From contig JAFYZU010000034.1 of assembly GCA_017548565.1 (NCBI GenBank), positions 1-64,000 of the forward strand: DNA of 64,000 bases. The letters run 5' to 3'. This document shows positions 28,701 to 36,196 of this stretch, one piece after another. Positions within the stretch are counted from its first letter, which is position 1; every line of letters begins with the position of its first letter. This DNA comes from Treponema sp. (GTDB taxonomy: Bacteria; Spirochaetota; Spirochaetia; Treponematales; Treponemataceae). Position numbers and translations under genes: made by a program. The notes below the pieces were generated by a model. The model did not search any database and had not been told where the DNA came from. It saw nothing but the letters and a program-made list of their open reading frames with translations.

Positions 28701-28913
28701 AACAGTTACTGGCGTCGTTATTCAAACAAAGATTATAAAGATATCGAAGCACAATTCTTCTTCGACAGGTTCAGACACGGAGGTTCATACATAACCTTTA
28801 CCTTCAGAACTTCAAGAAGAGGTGTTTACCCTACTCCATCGGTAAACGCTGAATGTATGTATGAGCCGGAAATATTCGGACGAAGCAACGGATATCTTTT
28901 TGTAATCAAATAA
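22797..28913 (+). CDS. Alpha-2-macroglobulin family lipoprotein
   Basis: The 2038-residue product is a lipoprotein (signal peptide ending FGGC at Cys20). It has the bacterial alpha-2-macroglobulin layout: MG-type domains, including the MG1/MG2 region (FMFVDRGLYKPGEIVTFRG near 725) and SSYKPGETAKVKLTA near 1215. The bait/ANA region follows, with the A2M signature FRPTAVFEPALITDKNGTV and the thioester motif CMEQ (Cys1548-Gln1551). It is longer than E. coli YfhM (about 1650 residues) because of an extended N-terminal segment. These proteins trap proteases that enter the periplasm. It is followed after 3 nt by pbpC, the classic partner. GAGG lies before the ATG. Confidence 0.95.
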   Translation: MNFKKIIFPLITACFVFGGCSKISKTPKSAFNSGSNSSKGNVTRTNASFSEASMNYTMDSTGVVDFNSFNNFFSLDYSSDKPDEPAEDAAVTKASKKSKKKNEVPKQTESVIPGVRELSEYKTEYNPEYKDPPKARDLFIPADDNKKDKSEFKIDTWGPQQSIVASNEAPSFYVLFNKPAKPLTALETPTDTSDIMTVTPKLKGTFRWYGTQHLSFEASEAADPSVVYTIKINPETKSAAGQKISGPLEFKTQAEPLRIQNLWGGYVKDNTTQNSYTTGTLPPYENRFLVRLNYPVTVETLKKKLLVKTGSQEVSFKAEPDYTDKAFYWYYTPRSDESKKITNTFIVTITDEVPHNIKVYASIRDGAGNAFSYDTLKPFKIERVANLTSYSYGKTKNPLRVEFSQIPDKDSLLKNISFNFDYELTADNIIIQGTDALICNLPLEMDTAYSINFGDGIKDVYGQPCNLTKNAYSFKTRAPLSYVKFIDYGTKMLEAQFPHKILFEYQNTLGGSFYEAYKVDNPLYRPDKTKLELSLEDATALDPGEKNRRQFKEVNLDPYLDGGYGFVKFEAKVNTNYYDWEGILRTSTDWNNLSIQVTDLGVSARVGINKTVVMLRSLETGKPVADATVHLLSPVNTYNGNPLDKSIASAKTNKNGLAVIIYTEDQLKQIEAASPGYSLGLNLFVENGKDKVVFSPDNHSAWREGVYTSRITEARKAKQRTFMFVDRGLYKPGEIVTFRGIDKNQLLGSLVSNTGDYSITARGNWWKSNPILEKPITGTLSESGGFYGSFKIPDDIQSGSYIIEYKRANNSLNDTATVMFTVASFERAKFETSVKIPAEKYYGGDPVSASLSASYLAGGALSNASYKVSWYKQTQSFNPDTKAAKKYHFGPNDYYDYERDFINTEEGTLDSTGQATALCRTEKIKNGRPYTYRAEAYITDVSNQRLFAQAQVTVHPSLFYFGITKPRNISGYPKKKTKLEFPYIITDTAGELVDQKDIKNTVKELKYSLSREEWSLVNEKGADNSIYTRYEKTDTVEANGSVTIQNSGILNITPKECGWYTLTVTGSDINDNYVITTYEFYVTGGRSFWWDSYNSASIKLTPEQSEYNPGDTAEILLESPLPEGDYLITVEREGIFTEEIQHFDSPANVIKVPVANNYVPVVYVSVSSYSMRKGPPTHEYGETDLDKPKGYFGVTPLYVNPYVKAFSIRIEPEKSSYKPGETAKVKLTATKGGKPVKDAEITFMAVDRGVLDLINYHVPNPIDFFYSKYNFPLCVKGGDSRNLLMDPVTYSIKNLQGGDSDEDEEKENERKDFRPTAVFEPALITDKNGTVTCTFKMPDTLTTYRFTAFGVSNDKFALQEDEIKVQNPVNIQQVQPRKLRVRDTAECGVLITNLTDKGVNVTVAAEVHTPDKDTPQDIQEGRKTVPGKGFIDGPSKHTVYVASQESSVVYFDVAAEEQGTVELVYNIKSDVINEKLISPIKIEETYVYETVTMSGQTDSKNKSSKTENVIIPSFTKNGRGDFNITLDATRLGMLGPTAKYLFEYPYGCMEQQSARVLPLMIFGEYIDVFGLDSQVSDYRECVKSFLKKWKSVQKKDGGFPYWPDGEKSNYYVSSRIAEIYAYGKQRGYTKGDLKIDIDSLKNYLVNNFTKLESDYSQKAYALYVLNLLGDKRLNAYLDGMASVSNAFSLSTSAYVGLALCAEHSNESIAKAQTIADSIRPYLIPTERSVTISDKITRNYSWYWWDNKQDENALILQLFVSLNPQDTMVDKLLYNLLSTQKNGYWYNTASSAKALEAIFTYIRKRNLDSVNFTGKASINGKQILTNTFKGAGAKPKTLKLPFEDELIKSSSSPLPMKFEKDGSGVMYYTVEMKYAIPDEMQRWRSEGIDVDYTITDFETGDIINKEGSDAKNSLITLESGKVYKAQIYVSSKHDLEYLAVRCPIPSGAELLDTQLSSGGSEGISDYEQQNSYWRRYSNKDYKDIEAQFFFDRFRHGGSYITFTFRTSRRGVYPTPSVNAECMYEPEIFGRSNGYLFVIK

Positions 28914-28916
28914 AAA

Positions 28917-31166
28917 ATGAAGCTGAACTATTCAAGGATTTTCAGATCTTTATGGTTTAGATTTGCAGTCGGATTACTTGGTGTATTTATTGCAATACAC
29001 CTTGTTTTCCGATTCATGCCGTATCCCCAATTCGATCAATTTCTGAAACGTGAATACAGCACTCAGTTTTTCGACAGAAACGGAAATCTGCTGCAGGTTT
29101 CATCCCTCGATGACGGTTTACGGCGTGAATATACTCCTTTAAAAAAGATTCCGAAAAAAATAAGAAAAATCCTCATTAAAGCAGAAGACCAGCGCTTCTA
29201 TTTTCATTCAGGAGTTGACAGTCTTGCTGTAATATCAGCATTTTTTCAAAACCTTATTTCCAAAAGAACTGTCCGCGGTGCTTCAACAATTACGATGCAG
29301 CTTGTAAAAATAATAAATCCTTCTTCGGAAAAAACCTTTAAACGAAAATTAAGCGATGCCATTAATGCTTTTAAGCTTGAAGCGCGTCTTTCGAAAAACA
29401 AAATCCTTGAATATTACCTGAACAATATTCCGTTTGGAATGAACACTGAAGGAATTACTTCTGCCGCACATTCATTTTTTGCAAAGGAACTGGATCAACT
29501 GACCCTCGAAGAAATCTGCTGCCTTGCCGTTATTCCAAGACGTCCTTCTGCCTATAATCCGGTTATAAATCCATCGTTCTGTGCCGAACGCGCCTATGAT
29601 TTATGCTGGGAAAAGATTACTAAAAAAGCAGATGCACAGAAATTCATTGAAACAGCAGAAAAAGCAGAACCGAATCAGTTTCCGTTTTATGCGCCGCATT
29701 ATATCATTCACACAGTATCTGAATACAAAAATAATAATCAGAAGCTTCCTCTCCAGTTATATTTACCGGTTGATATTGACATTCAGAACAATGCAAGGAA
29801 TTTCCTTATGCAGGCGATGAACGAAGCTGATGATTCACGCATTCACAACGGAGCAGTTCTTGTTTTAGATAACTCTGACGGTTCAGTGCTTGCATGGGTT
29901 GGAAACGGTGATTTTTTTGATGAAAAAAATTCAGGTCAGATAGACGGAGTGCTTGTAAACAACCAGATGGGAAGCTCAATGAAGCCTTTTCTGTATGCAA
30001 TGGCTCTCGAAGAAAAAAAGGATGACGGCACACCTCTTTTCGTTCCAAGTGATATAATAGCCGATATTCCAAGAGAATTCGGTGAAGAGAATCTATATAT
30101 ACCGATGAATTTCAATAACCGCTTTAATGGTCCTAAAAGATTACGTGTATGTCTTGCTTCAAGCCTGAATATTCCGGCCGTAACAATCCTTGATTCAATC
30201 GGAACCGATAAATATCTTGAAAAGCTTTACTCACTTGGCTTTGACAGTCTTCATAAAAACGGTAAAAAAGCAGGACTCGGACTTGCATTGGGCGCAGGAG
30301 AGGTTACGCTTTATGAGCTTACAAGAGCCTTTGCTGTTTTTCCAAGGGATGGACTTTCGTTCGACAACAAACAGATTTACGAAAAAGACACTGCAAGAAT
30401 CATCTGTGATTTTTTAAGCGATAAAAGTGCACGTTCTCTGGGGTTCGGCTATTCGCAGACATTCCAGACCGACTATCCTTCGATATTCAAGACAGGAACA
30501 GCCAATCAGTATCAGAACATAGTTGCACTTGGCGCCACACCGGAATTTACGGTCGGAGTATGGATGGGAAACTTCAGCGGAAGTACAGTTGTCGGAAAAA
30601 CAGGAAGCTCTCTTCCGGCATGGATTGCAAAAAGCATTCTTGATTTATTAACAAACAGAATTCATAAAAATCATGATTACACTTCCTTTGCCGAACCGGA
30701 AAACTATCACCTTGAAAAAGTATGTTCACTTACTGGAAAAAAGTGCAATGATTATTGTCCAACCTCTGTGCACGAATTTGTAAGGAACGGAACAACTCTT
30801 GAAAGCTGTACCTGGCATAAAAACATAAACAATCAGATTCAGACAATTTATCCTGCTGAATATCAGCGGTGGACAAGAATATATAACAAAAACATAAACA
30901 TTGATTATGCTTCTTCAAATTTTACACTGATTACACCTACAAACAACACCGTGTATTACTACAGCTATCTGAACGAAGAAAAACAGGCAATCCAGGTTGA
31001 AGCGATAGGCGGCTATAAAGATACAATGCAGGTTTTCTATGACGGTAAATTTTTCAAAAAAGTCGAACGGCCTTTTAAATTTTCACTCCCGGTAGAAATA
31101 GGCACACATACATGTCTTTTAACAAACGATATAGAAGAAATACAATTTTCGTTCACCGTCGAATAA
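28917..31166 (+). CDS. pbpC: Penicillin-binding protein 1C
   Basis: The 749-residue class A PBP has an N-terminal membrane anchor (about 13-32), a glycosyltransferase domain with catalytic Glu90 in AEDQRFYFHSGVD and GASTITMQL (121-129), a transpeptidase domain with SxxK at Ser353, SxN at Ser416 and KTG at 525-527, and a C-terminal BiPBP_C-like beta domain (about 650-749). It polymerises and may cross-link peptidoglycan. The ATG lies 3 nt after the macroglobulin stop with no Shine-Dalgarno of its own, so translation is probably coupled. The A2M-pbpC pair is thought to couple repair of breached peptidoglycan to protease trapping. Confidence 0.95.
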   Translation: MKLNYSRIFRSLWFRFAVGLLGVFIAIHLVFRFMPYPQFDQFLKREYSTQFFDRNGNLLQVSSLDDGLRREYTPLKKIPKKIRKILIKAEDQRFYFHSGVDSLAVISAFFQNLISKRTVRGASTITMQLVKIINPSSEKTFKRKLSDAINAFKLEARLSKNKILEYYLNNIPFGMNTEGITSAAHSFFAKELDQLTLEEICCLAVIPRRPSAYNPVINPSFCAERAYDLCWEKITKKADAQKFIETAEKAEPNQFPFYAPHYIIHTVSEYKNNNQKLPLQLYLPVDIDIQNNARNFLMQAMNEADDSRIHNGAVLVLDNSDGSVLAWVGNGDFFDEKNSGQIDGVLVNNQMGSSMKPFLYAMALEEKKDDGTPLFVPSDIIADIPREFGEENLYIPMNFNNRFNGPKRLRVCLASSLNIPAVTILDSIGTDKYLEKLYSLGFDSLHKNGKKAGLGLALGAGEVTLYELTRAFAVFPRDGLSFDNKQIYEKDTARIICDFLSDKSARSLGFGYSQTFQTDYPSIFKTGTANQYQNIVALGATPEFTVGVWMGNFSGSTVVGKTGSSLPAWIAKSILDLLTNRIHKNHDYTSFAEPENYHLEKVCSLTGKKCNDYCPTSVHEFVRNGTTLESCTWHKNINNQIQTIYPAEYQRWTRIYNKNINIDYASSNFTLITPTNNTVYYYSYLNEEKQAIQVEAIGGYKDTMQVFYDGKFFKKVERPFKFSLPVEIGTHTCLLTNDIEEIQFSFTVE

Positions 31167-31178
31167 AACAAAAAATAC

Positions 31179-31835
31179 CTAAATGTTGTTTTTACCGAGC
31201 AATGTAAAATCCTGGACTTCGTTACAGAAAATTATTCCGCTTCCGGCTTTTTTTAAACATTCAAGATTTTTAATTGCTTCGAGAATCTGAGTTTTTTTAT
31301 CTGAAGGGACAAGAATCATAAGAAAATCTTTTTCCGGTACAATTTCTGTTCCAAAAAATTTTACATCTCCTTCCTTTGCTGTTCCATGCGCCTGGATTAT
31401 TGTTCCACCACCGGCACCTGCTTTTCTTGCTGCAGCCATTGCTTCATCTGCATATCCCTTGTTTACAATCACGTTTATTATCTGATATGAATAATCCATC
31501 TTTATTTCTCCATCTTTGCTTCGTTTATATGATTTATCTATATTTCCGCTTTTTATAAAGGTCTGCATTTTTATACAGAACATAACACCGAAATGTGCCT
31601 TTTTCCCTGAACATGCATTTATTATATTCTGCTTTACGTCATCAAGAATCTGCTCTTCAACTATGCTGTAAGTAATATCCTTCGAAGAATCACCGAGACC
31701 AAGCATCTGAATAAAACTGTTCGAGGCAGTCCCTCTTCCCATCAGGATTGTCCCGCCTGTTGCTCCTTTTTCTGTAGCGGCTGATGTAATCGTTTCTCCA
31801 TAAGAATGAGGAACAATCGTCATTACTAAAATCAT
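31179..31835 (-). CDS. Tandem P-II-like regulator fused in one chain
   Basis: The 218-residue cytosolic protein consists of two P-II-like ferredoxin-fold halves (about 1-100 and 105-215). Each has the small-ligand loop GATGGTILMGRGTA or GAGGGTIIQAHGTA and an EEQ/PEKDFL strand. Classical P-II is about 112 residues with one domain. The start overlaps the stop of the upstream DUF1538 gene (ATGA), a pairing typical of DUF1538 transporters. It probably gates that transporter in response to a nucleotide or metabolite. The ligand is unknown. Confidence 0.82.
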   Translation of the reverse strand: MILVMTIVPHSYGETITSAATEKGATGGTILMGRGTASNSFIQMLGLGDSSKDITYSIVEEQILDDVKQNIINACSGKKAHFGVMFCIKMQTFIKSGNIDKSYKRSKDGEIKMDYSYQIINVIVNKGYADEAMAAARKAGAGGGTIIQAHGTAKEGDVKFFGTEIVPEKDFLMILVPSDKKTQILEAIKNLECLKKAGSGIIFCNEVQDFTLLGKNNI

Positions 31836-33316
31836 TTGACCTCCTTTACAGAACGTCTGCTTTTTATTCTGAATATAATTCCCATTATCTGAATTGCAAT
31901 CAAAGGCATCATTGCGACCAGTGCAATTACACCAAAGGAATCTGATGTATTGAATGCGCTTGAAATACCGATTGTAAACGATAGAACAAACGTCGAAGTT
32001 AATGGACCTGAAGCAACTCCGCCTGAATCAAAGGCAATGCCCGAAAAAAGCGTCGGACAGAAAATCATAAGAAGAAGTGAAATTACATAACCGGGGATAA
32101 GGATTATCTTTAAATCCAATCCGTTTACAATACGCAGGATTGACAGGGCAACTGCAGCCGCCGTCCCGAGAGAAAGAAACACCAGCAGGATTTTTCTTTT
32201 TATAGTACCACCTGAAACATGCTCTACCTGTTCACTTAAAACCCAGACAGCAGGTTCTGCACAAACAATGATTGCTCCGAATACAAAACCGGTAACAACA
32301 AGAAGAACGGTCCACCATCCCCCCATATTAAGAGCCTTTTGTGCAAGAGAAAAACCTATCTCACGTCCCGCCTGAGAAAAACCACCGCCTGCTCCCGTAA
32401 GAAAAAGTGCAAGTCCTGTGAAGCTGTAAAAAAATCCGATAACCATTCTTATTATCTGAATTTTTGAAAGCTTCAGAAGAGTTATCTGAAAAATAATGAA
32501 TAAAACAAAAAGCGGTAAAATTGAAACAAGCGATTCTTTTAGTATCTGGGGAATTATCATGCCGAACGATGAAAAAATACCTTCTGATTCAGTCACTGCA
32601 TTAGAAGATACAGACTGAAGCACGGAACCTCCAGTCATTGATTTATAACAAAGCGCAAAAACAAGCACTGCCATTACAGGACCGACCGATGAAATTCCTG
32701 TAAGACCAAAGCTGTTTTTATCATCTGAGCGGACGGAACAGACTCCAAGTCCCAGTGCCATTATAAAAGGAACGGTCATAGGACCAGTAGTTGCACCCCC
32801 GGAATCAAAAGCTATTCCTGCAAAATCTGATGGTATGAAAAAAGTAAGGATAAACAGAACGGTATATAAAATAAAAAAAGTGATTTTTAACGAAAAATTC
32901 AGTACACTGCGCAATAGTCCGGTAAGTATAAAAACTCCAACGCCTGAGGCAATGACAAACGTGAAGGAAAGCCTGTTAATAAAAGGAAAAACAGACTGTA
33001 CCTGCGATGCAAACACCTGAATGTCCGGTTCAGCAGCTGTCACAATAAAACCAATGAAAAAAGCACTCACAAGCAGAAGTACAATGCTTCGTTTTTTTGT
33101 AAGCTCAGCCCCGCAGCGTTCTCCCATCGGTTGTATACCAAGATCTACTCCGATAAGAAAAACAGTTAATCCTGCAATCAGGAAAAGTCCACCGATAACA
33201 AAACGTGCAAGAATTATTTTTTCTACAGGAACAACTGTAAATCCAAGCAGAAGGACAATGAGAATTACCGGTATAACTGAAACTGCTGTTTCTTTAAGCT
33301 TTGTCAGAACATTCAC
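31832..33316 (-). CDS. Tandem DUF1538 membrane transporter
   Basis: The 494-residue integral membrane protein has two DUF1538 halves, shown by a repeated motif: GIAFDSGGATTGPMT (about 168) and GIAFDSGGVASGPLT (about 426), and a repeated AEP..(Q/W)V motif (TAAEPDIQVFASQV and VCAEPAVWVLSEQV). I count about 12 hydrophobic helices. DUF1538 proteins of the UmpAB type have been reported as cation/proton antiporters; whether that holds here is inference. It is translationally coupled to a tandem P-II protein. Confidence 0.85.
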   Translation of the reverse strand: MNVLTKLKETAVSVIPVILIVLLLGFTVVPVEKIILARFVIGGLFLIAGLTVFLIGVDLGIQPMGERCGAELTKKRSIVLLLVSAFFIGFIVTAAEPDIQVFASQVQSVFPFINRLSFTFVIASGVGVFILTGLLRSVLNFSLKITFFILYTVLFILTFFIPSDFAGIAFDSGGATTGPMTVPFIMALGLGVCSVRSDDKNSFGLTGISSVGPVMAVLVFALCYKSMTGGSVLQSVSSNAVTESEGIFSSFGMIIPQILKESLVSILPLFVLFIIFQITLLKLSKIQIIRMVIGFFYSFTGLALFLTGAGGGFSQAGREIGFSLAQKALNMGGWWTVLLVVTGFVFGAIIVCAEPAVWVLSEQVEHVSGGTIKRKILLVFLSLGTAAAVALSILRIVNGLDLKIILIPGYVISLLLMIFCPTLFSGIAFDSGGVASGPLTSTFVLSFTIGISSAFNTSDSFGVIALVAMMPLIAIQIMGIIFRIKSRRSVKEVK

Positions 33317-33401
33317 AAAAAAATCCTTAGAGTTTTCTTATAATATATCACTATTTTTTATTTGTATATATACGATTCATGATATATCATATATATAGTT
33401 G

Positions 33402-33420
33402 TTGAAGATCAGCTCTTCAA
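33402..33420 (+). promoter_or_regulatory. Inverted repeat in the 5' region of the 33445 gene
   Basis: TTGAAGA-TCAGC-TCTTCAA is a perfect 7-bp stem with a 5-nt loop, 24 nt before the start codon and just before the AAAGGAGG ribosome binding site. It could be a 5'-UTR stabilising hairpin or an operator. No assignment is possible from sequence. Confidence 0.35.
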
Positions 33421-33444
33421 TTTTAATAAAGGAGGTATTTATCT

Positions 33445-33984
33445 ATGAAAAAAAGATTGTTTATCATAAGCATGATGATATTTTTAGCATCGTCATCTGT
33501 TGCAGCCTTTGAAAGCGGCTTTACTTTTTCCGGCGGACTTCAGGGTTCCTTTATTTGTAAATTCTATACCAATGAATGTATTTCGTACAAAATGTTTTTT
33601 GATGAAAATACTAAGATCGGACTTTCTATAGATGTTTCCAGCACACAGAATCTCATTCCGACTTCTTCAAGTGAACAGATTGTATATTTTGACACAGGAC
33701 TTGCCTTTTATTGTTACGATGTCTACCTTGGCGGAGGTGTATTTTTCTTAAAGAATCAATCTCCAAGCTTCTATATGAAAACAGGGTATGATTTTGGAAA
33801 CTGGGATTGGGGACCTGGAAAAGGATTCGTTTATCTTGGAATGATTGTTTCACCGACTTTTGTAGTTGTTGACAGCGATGGAAGTGCAGAAGGTGCAGTA
33901 GGATCTGTTTTTGGTACCACTTTCGGTTCACTTCTAAATATGATTAAAATTGAGTGCGGTGTAAGATACTACCTGCCGTTTTAG
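33445..33984 (+). CDS. Small secreted, probably outer-membrane beta-strand protein
   Basis: The 179-residue product has a signal peptide (MKKRLFIISMMIFLASSSVAA). The mature part of about 158 residues is rich in Gly, Phe, Tyr and Ser with alternating strands (FTFSGGLQGSFICKFY, LAFYCYDVYLGGGVFF, GKGFVYLGMIVSPTFVVV). It ends in Phe (GVRYYLPF), as small outer-membrane barrels do. I recognise no named family. A strong AAAGGAGG lies 9 nt before the ATG, after a 7-bp inverted repeat. It is divergent from the DUF1538 operon and converges on luxS. Confidence 0.7.
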   Translation: MKKRLFIISMMIFLASSSVAAFESGFTFSGGLQGSFICKFYTNECISYKMFFDENTKIGLSIDVSSTQNLIPTSSSEQIVYFDTGLAFYCYDVYLGGGVFFLKNQSPSFYMKTGYDFGNWDWGPGKGFVYLGMIVSPTFVVVDSDGSAEGAVGSVFGTTFGSLLNMIKIECGVRYYLPF

Positions 33985-33995
33985 ATAATGTAATC

Positions 33996-34457
33996 TTAAA
34001 TAAATGCGCTGTATCCTTTCTTTTCTATTCCGGAAACCCAGGATGCAGCGTATTTTTTTGCACCATCTAAATCATGATCACGATAATTACCGCATTCCTT
34101 TTCAGTTACCGCAGGAACAGGCTTATCCCATACGGCAACTTTTTTAAGAACATTCATCAGATGATCTGCAATTTCTTTTTCAGTTCTTTCACCAAAAACA
34201 GTAAAGTAAAAACCCGTTCGGCATCCCATAGGACTTAAATCAATTACTCCATCCATTTCGTCGCGGATATATTCCGCCATCAGATGTTCAAGAGTATGAA
34301 TTGCTCCTGTTGTCATGAATTCCTTATTCGGCTGACAGAAACGGATATCAAACTTAGTAACTACATCGCCCTTTTCACCGGTTTTACGTGCAGCAAGTCT
34401 TACAAATGGAGCAGTTACCTTAGTATGATCTAAATTGAATGAATCTACCTTATACAT
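33996..34457 (-). CDS. luxS: S-ribosylhomocysteine lyase
   Basis: The 153-residue protein has the LuxS metal motif HTLEH (His54, Glu57, His58), catalytic Cys79 (PMGCRTGFY) and the third metal ligand Cys122 (ECGNYRDHDL). It cleaves S-ribosylhomocysteine to homocysteine and DPD, the AI-2 precursor. The upstream gene mtnN (8 nt) makes its substrate, so the two form an activated-methyl-cycle unit. AGGAAA lies 5 nt before the ATG. Confidence 0.97.
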   Translation of the reverse strand: MYKVDSFNLDHTKVTAPFVRLAARKTGEKGDVVTKFDIRFCQPNKEFMTTGAIHTLEHLMAEYIRDEMDGVIDLSPMGCRTGFYFTVFGERTEKEIADHLMNVLKKVAVWDKPVPAVTEKECGNYRDHDLDGAKKYAASWVSGIEKKGYSAFI

Positions 34458-34465
34458 ACTGTTTC

Positions 34466-35182
34466 CTATTTGAGTTTGTTGAAATTATCAATTACCTGAA
34501 TTACAAAGTTTGCGCAGAATTGAGCACAAATATCTTCGTTGAACTTGTACGTGCTTTTTACAGATTCATCTGCCATGTCCGATAAACAACGGATAATTAC
34601 AAACGGGATCTTATTCATATGACATACATGTGCAATAGCGGCGCCTTCCATCTCTACGCATAACGGATTAAAATATTTTTTAATCTGATTTTTCTTTTCC
34701 ATTGTATTAATGAAGGCATCTCCGCTGGCAATAAGACCCTTTGCAATTTCATGCTTGTTTTTGAACGACATCTGTTCGAAAGTATTGAATGTTATATCTA
34801 CAAGAGTTTCATCTGCATTGAACTGTTCCGGCATCTGAGGAATCTGACCATATTTATAATTAAAGGCAGTTAAATCTACATCATGATAAACTACGCTGGA
34901 CGATACAACGAAATCGAAAATCTTAAGGTTCTTTGCCATGGCACCTGCAATACCGGTATTGATGATATGTGTTACAGAAAAATTGTTTATAAGAATCTGA
35001 GTACAAATTGCGGCGTTTACCTTCCCAATTCCGCTTTTTACAATTACAACCTTCTGGTTATCGAGCATTCCACTGTAAAAAGAAATACCGCTGATAATTG
35101 ATTTTTTGTTCTTAAACATGCTTTTGCAAAGTAAATCTACTTCACTTTCCATAGCACCTATTATTCCGATTATTTTTTTCAT
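34466..35182 (-). CDS. mtnN: 5'-methylthioadenosine/S-adenosylhomocysteine nucleosidase
   Basis: The 238-residue protein starts IGIIGAMESEVDLL and has the nucleosidase motifs SGIGKVNAA (about 53), NTGIAGA, SGDAFI (about 152) and the catalytic end VEMEGAAIAHVC with later CLSDMAD. It hydrolyses SAH and MTA, supplying S-ribosylhomocysteine to LuxS encoded 8 nt downstream. Its start overlaps the end of the small membrane-protein gene at 35179 by 4 nt. Confidence 0.97.
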   Translation of the reverse strand: MKKIIGIIGAMESEVDLLCKSMFKNKKSIISGISFYSGMLDNQKVVIVKSGIGKVNAAICTQILINNFSVTHIINTGIAGAMAKNLKIFDFVVSSSVVYHDVDLTAFNYKYGQIPQMPEQFNADETLVDITFNTFEQMSFKNKHEIAKGLIASGDAFINTMEKKNQIKKYFNPLCVEMEGAAIAHVCHMNKIPFVIIRCLSDMADESVKSTYKFNEDICAQFCANFVIQVIDNFNKLK

Positions 35183-35574
35183 TTTCTCACCTTCTTATTT
35201 TTCTTTACCGTAAAATATTCATAAATATCTTCAGGAAGCTTTTTCTGAAGCCCAAAATGCTTGATTGCAAGTTTGGCAAAAAGTTTATACAGAAATACAC
35301 CAAGAACAATAGCACCTACAAAAGATACAGGCATTGTGATTGAATAAATTCTTCCGGCAACCTCACTATCACCACCAAAAATTTTGTTCAATAAAACTAT
35401 AACACCTATTAAAAATGCAATAAGAAAAGCACATGCGGCAATTGCCGAAAGAAAAGCTATAATGCACATAAAGATGATTGAGAATGTCTTTTTACGGGCT
35501 TTTTTGTTATACTCAATTTTTTTCTGCTTGATCTCTTCTTCTGCCTGAATTTCGAGTTCTTCCTCTCTAGTCAT
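35179..35574 (-). CDS. Small two-helix membrane protein of unknown function
   Basis: The 131-residue product has a charged N-terminus (MTREEELEIQAEEEIKQKK), two hydrophobic segments (about 31-62 and 74-95) and a basic C-terminus (KNKKVRK). I recognise no family. It overlaps lspA by 8 nt upstream and mtnN by 4 nt downstream, so it belongs to the lspA-mtnN-luxS operon. Confidence 0.75.
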   Translation of the reverse strand: MTREEELEIQAEEEIKQKKIEYNKKARKKTFSIIFMCIIAFLSAIAACAFLIAFLIGVIVLLNKIFGGDSEVAGRIYSITMPVSFVGAIVLGVFLYKLFAKLAIKHFGLQKKLPEDIYEYFTVKKNKKVRK

Positions 35575-36172
35575 TTTCCTGTTCCTTATTTTTCTTTTCT
35601 TTTTTATCTGAATCCTTTGATGTTTTTTTAGCCTCTTTTACACTCTGAACGATATATGAAACAATCAGTATAATACCGCAGACTACTACAGCAGAATCTG
35701 CAACATTAAAAGTCGGCCATCTTTCTAATCCGAAAATACCAAAGAATTTAACATCAATAAAATCAACTACACCGTCAGCCCTGAAAAGCCTGTCGATGAT
35801 ATTTCCAACTCCTCCACCTACAATGCCTGCAATTGCCCATCTCTGTAATTTTGTAAACTCATAACCCTTTTTATTTGTATCGCTCTTAAAATAAATAAGC
35901 ATGACAATAACTAAAATTGCAACAGGAAATGCAGAAAATGCAAGCCTTCGTATAACTAAAGGCCAGTCTGTTCCAAAGCTGAATGCAACTCCCGGATTAT
36001 TTACATGAATTATCCTCAGAAAATCCCCAAGGAAAGAAGGACCGAGCCTTACAAGCTCCCCATCCCTCAACGGAAGATATGTAGTTACCAGAAATTTCGT
36101 AATCTGATCTAAAACAATTACAACAACAGGAAGCACTAAAGGTAAAAGTTTTGATTTAAGTTTCTTATCCAT
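35567..36172 (-). CDS. lspA: Lipoprotein signal peptidase II
   Basis: The 201-residue membrane protein has four hydrophobic segments and the SPase II motifs NNPGVAFSF (58-66), GGVGNIIDRLFRADGVVDF (120-138) and FNVADSAVV (156-164). The catalytic Asp residues are Asp137 and Asp159. A Lys/Glu-rich tail of about 25 residues (from 178) is longer than usual. It cleaves prolipoprotein signal peptides, fitting the many lipoproteins in this window. It starts a unit with the small membrane protein, mtnN and luxS. TATATT lies 8 nt before the ATG. Confidence 0.96.
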   Translation of the reverse strand: MDKKLKSKLLPLVLPVVVIVLDQITKFLVTTYLPLRDGELVRLGPSFLGDFLRIIHVNNPGVAFSFGTDWPLVIRRLAFSAFPVAILVIVMLIYFKSDTNKKGYEFTKLQRWAIAGIVGGGVGNIIDRLFRADGVVDFIDVKFFGIFGLERWPTFNVADSAVVVCGIILIVSYIVQSVKEAKKTSKDSDKKEKKNKEQEND

Positions 36173-36196
36173 AATAGTTAAATATAATAAAAATCC

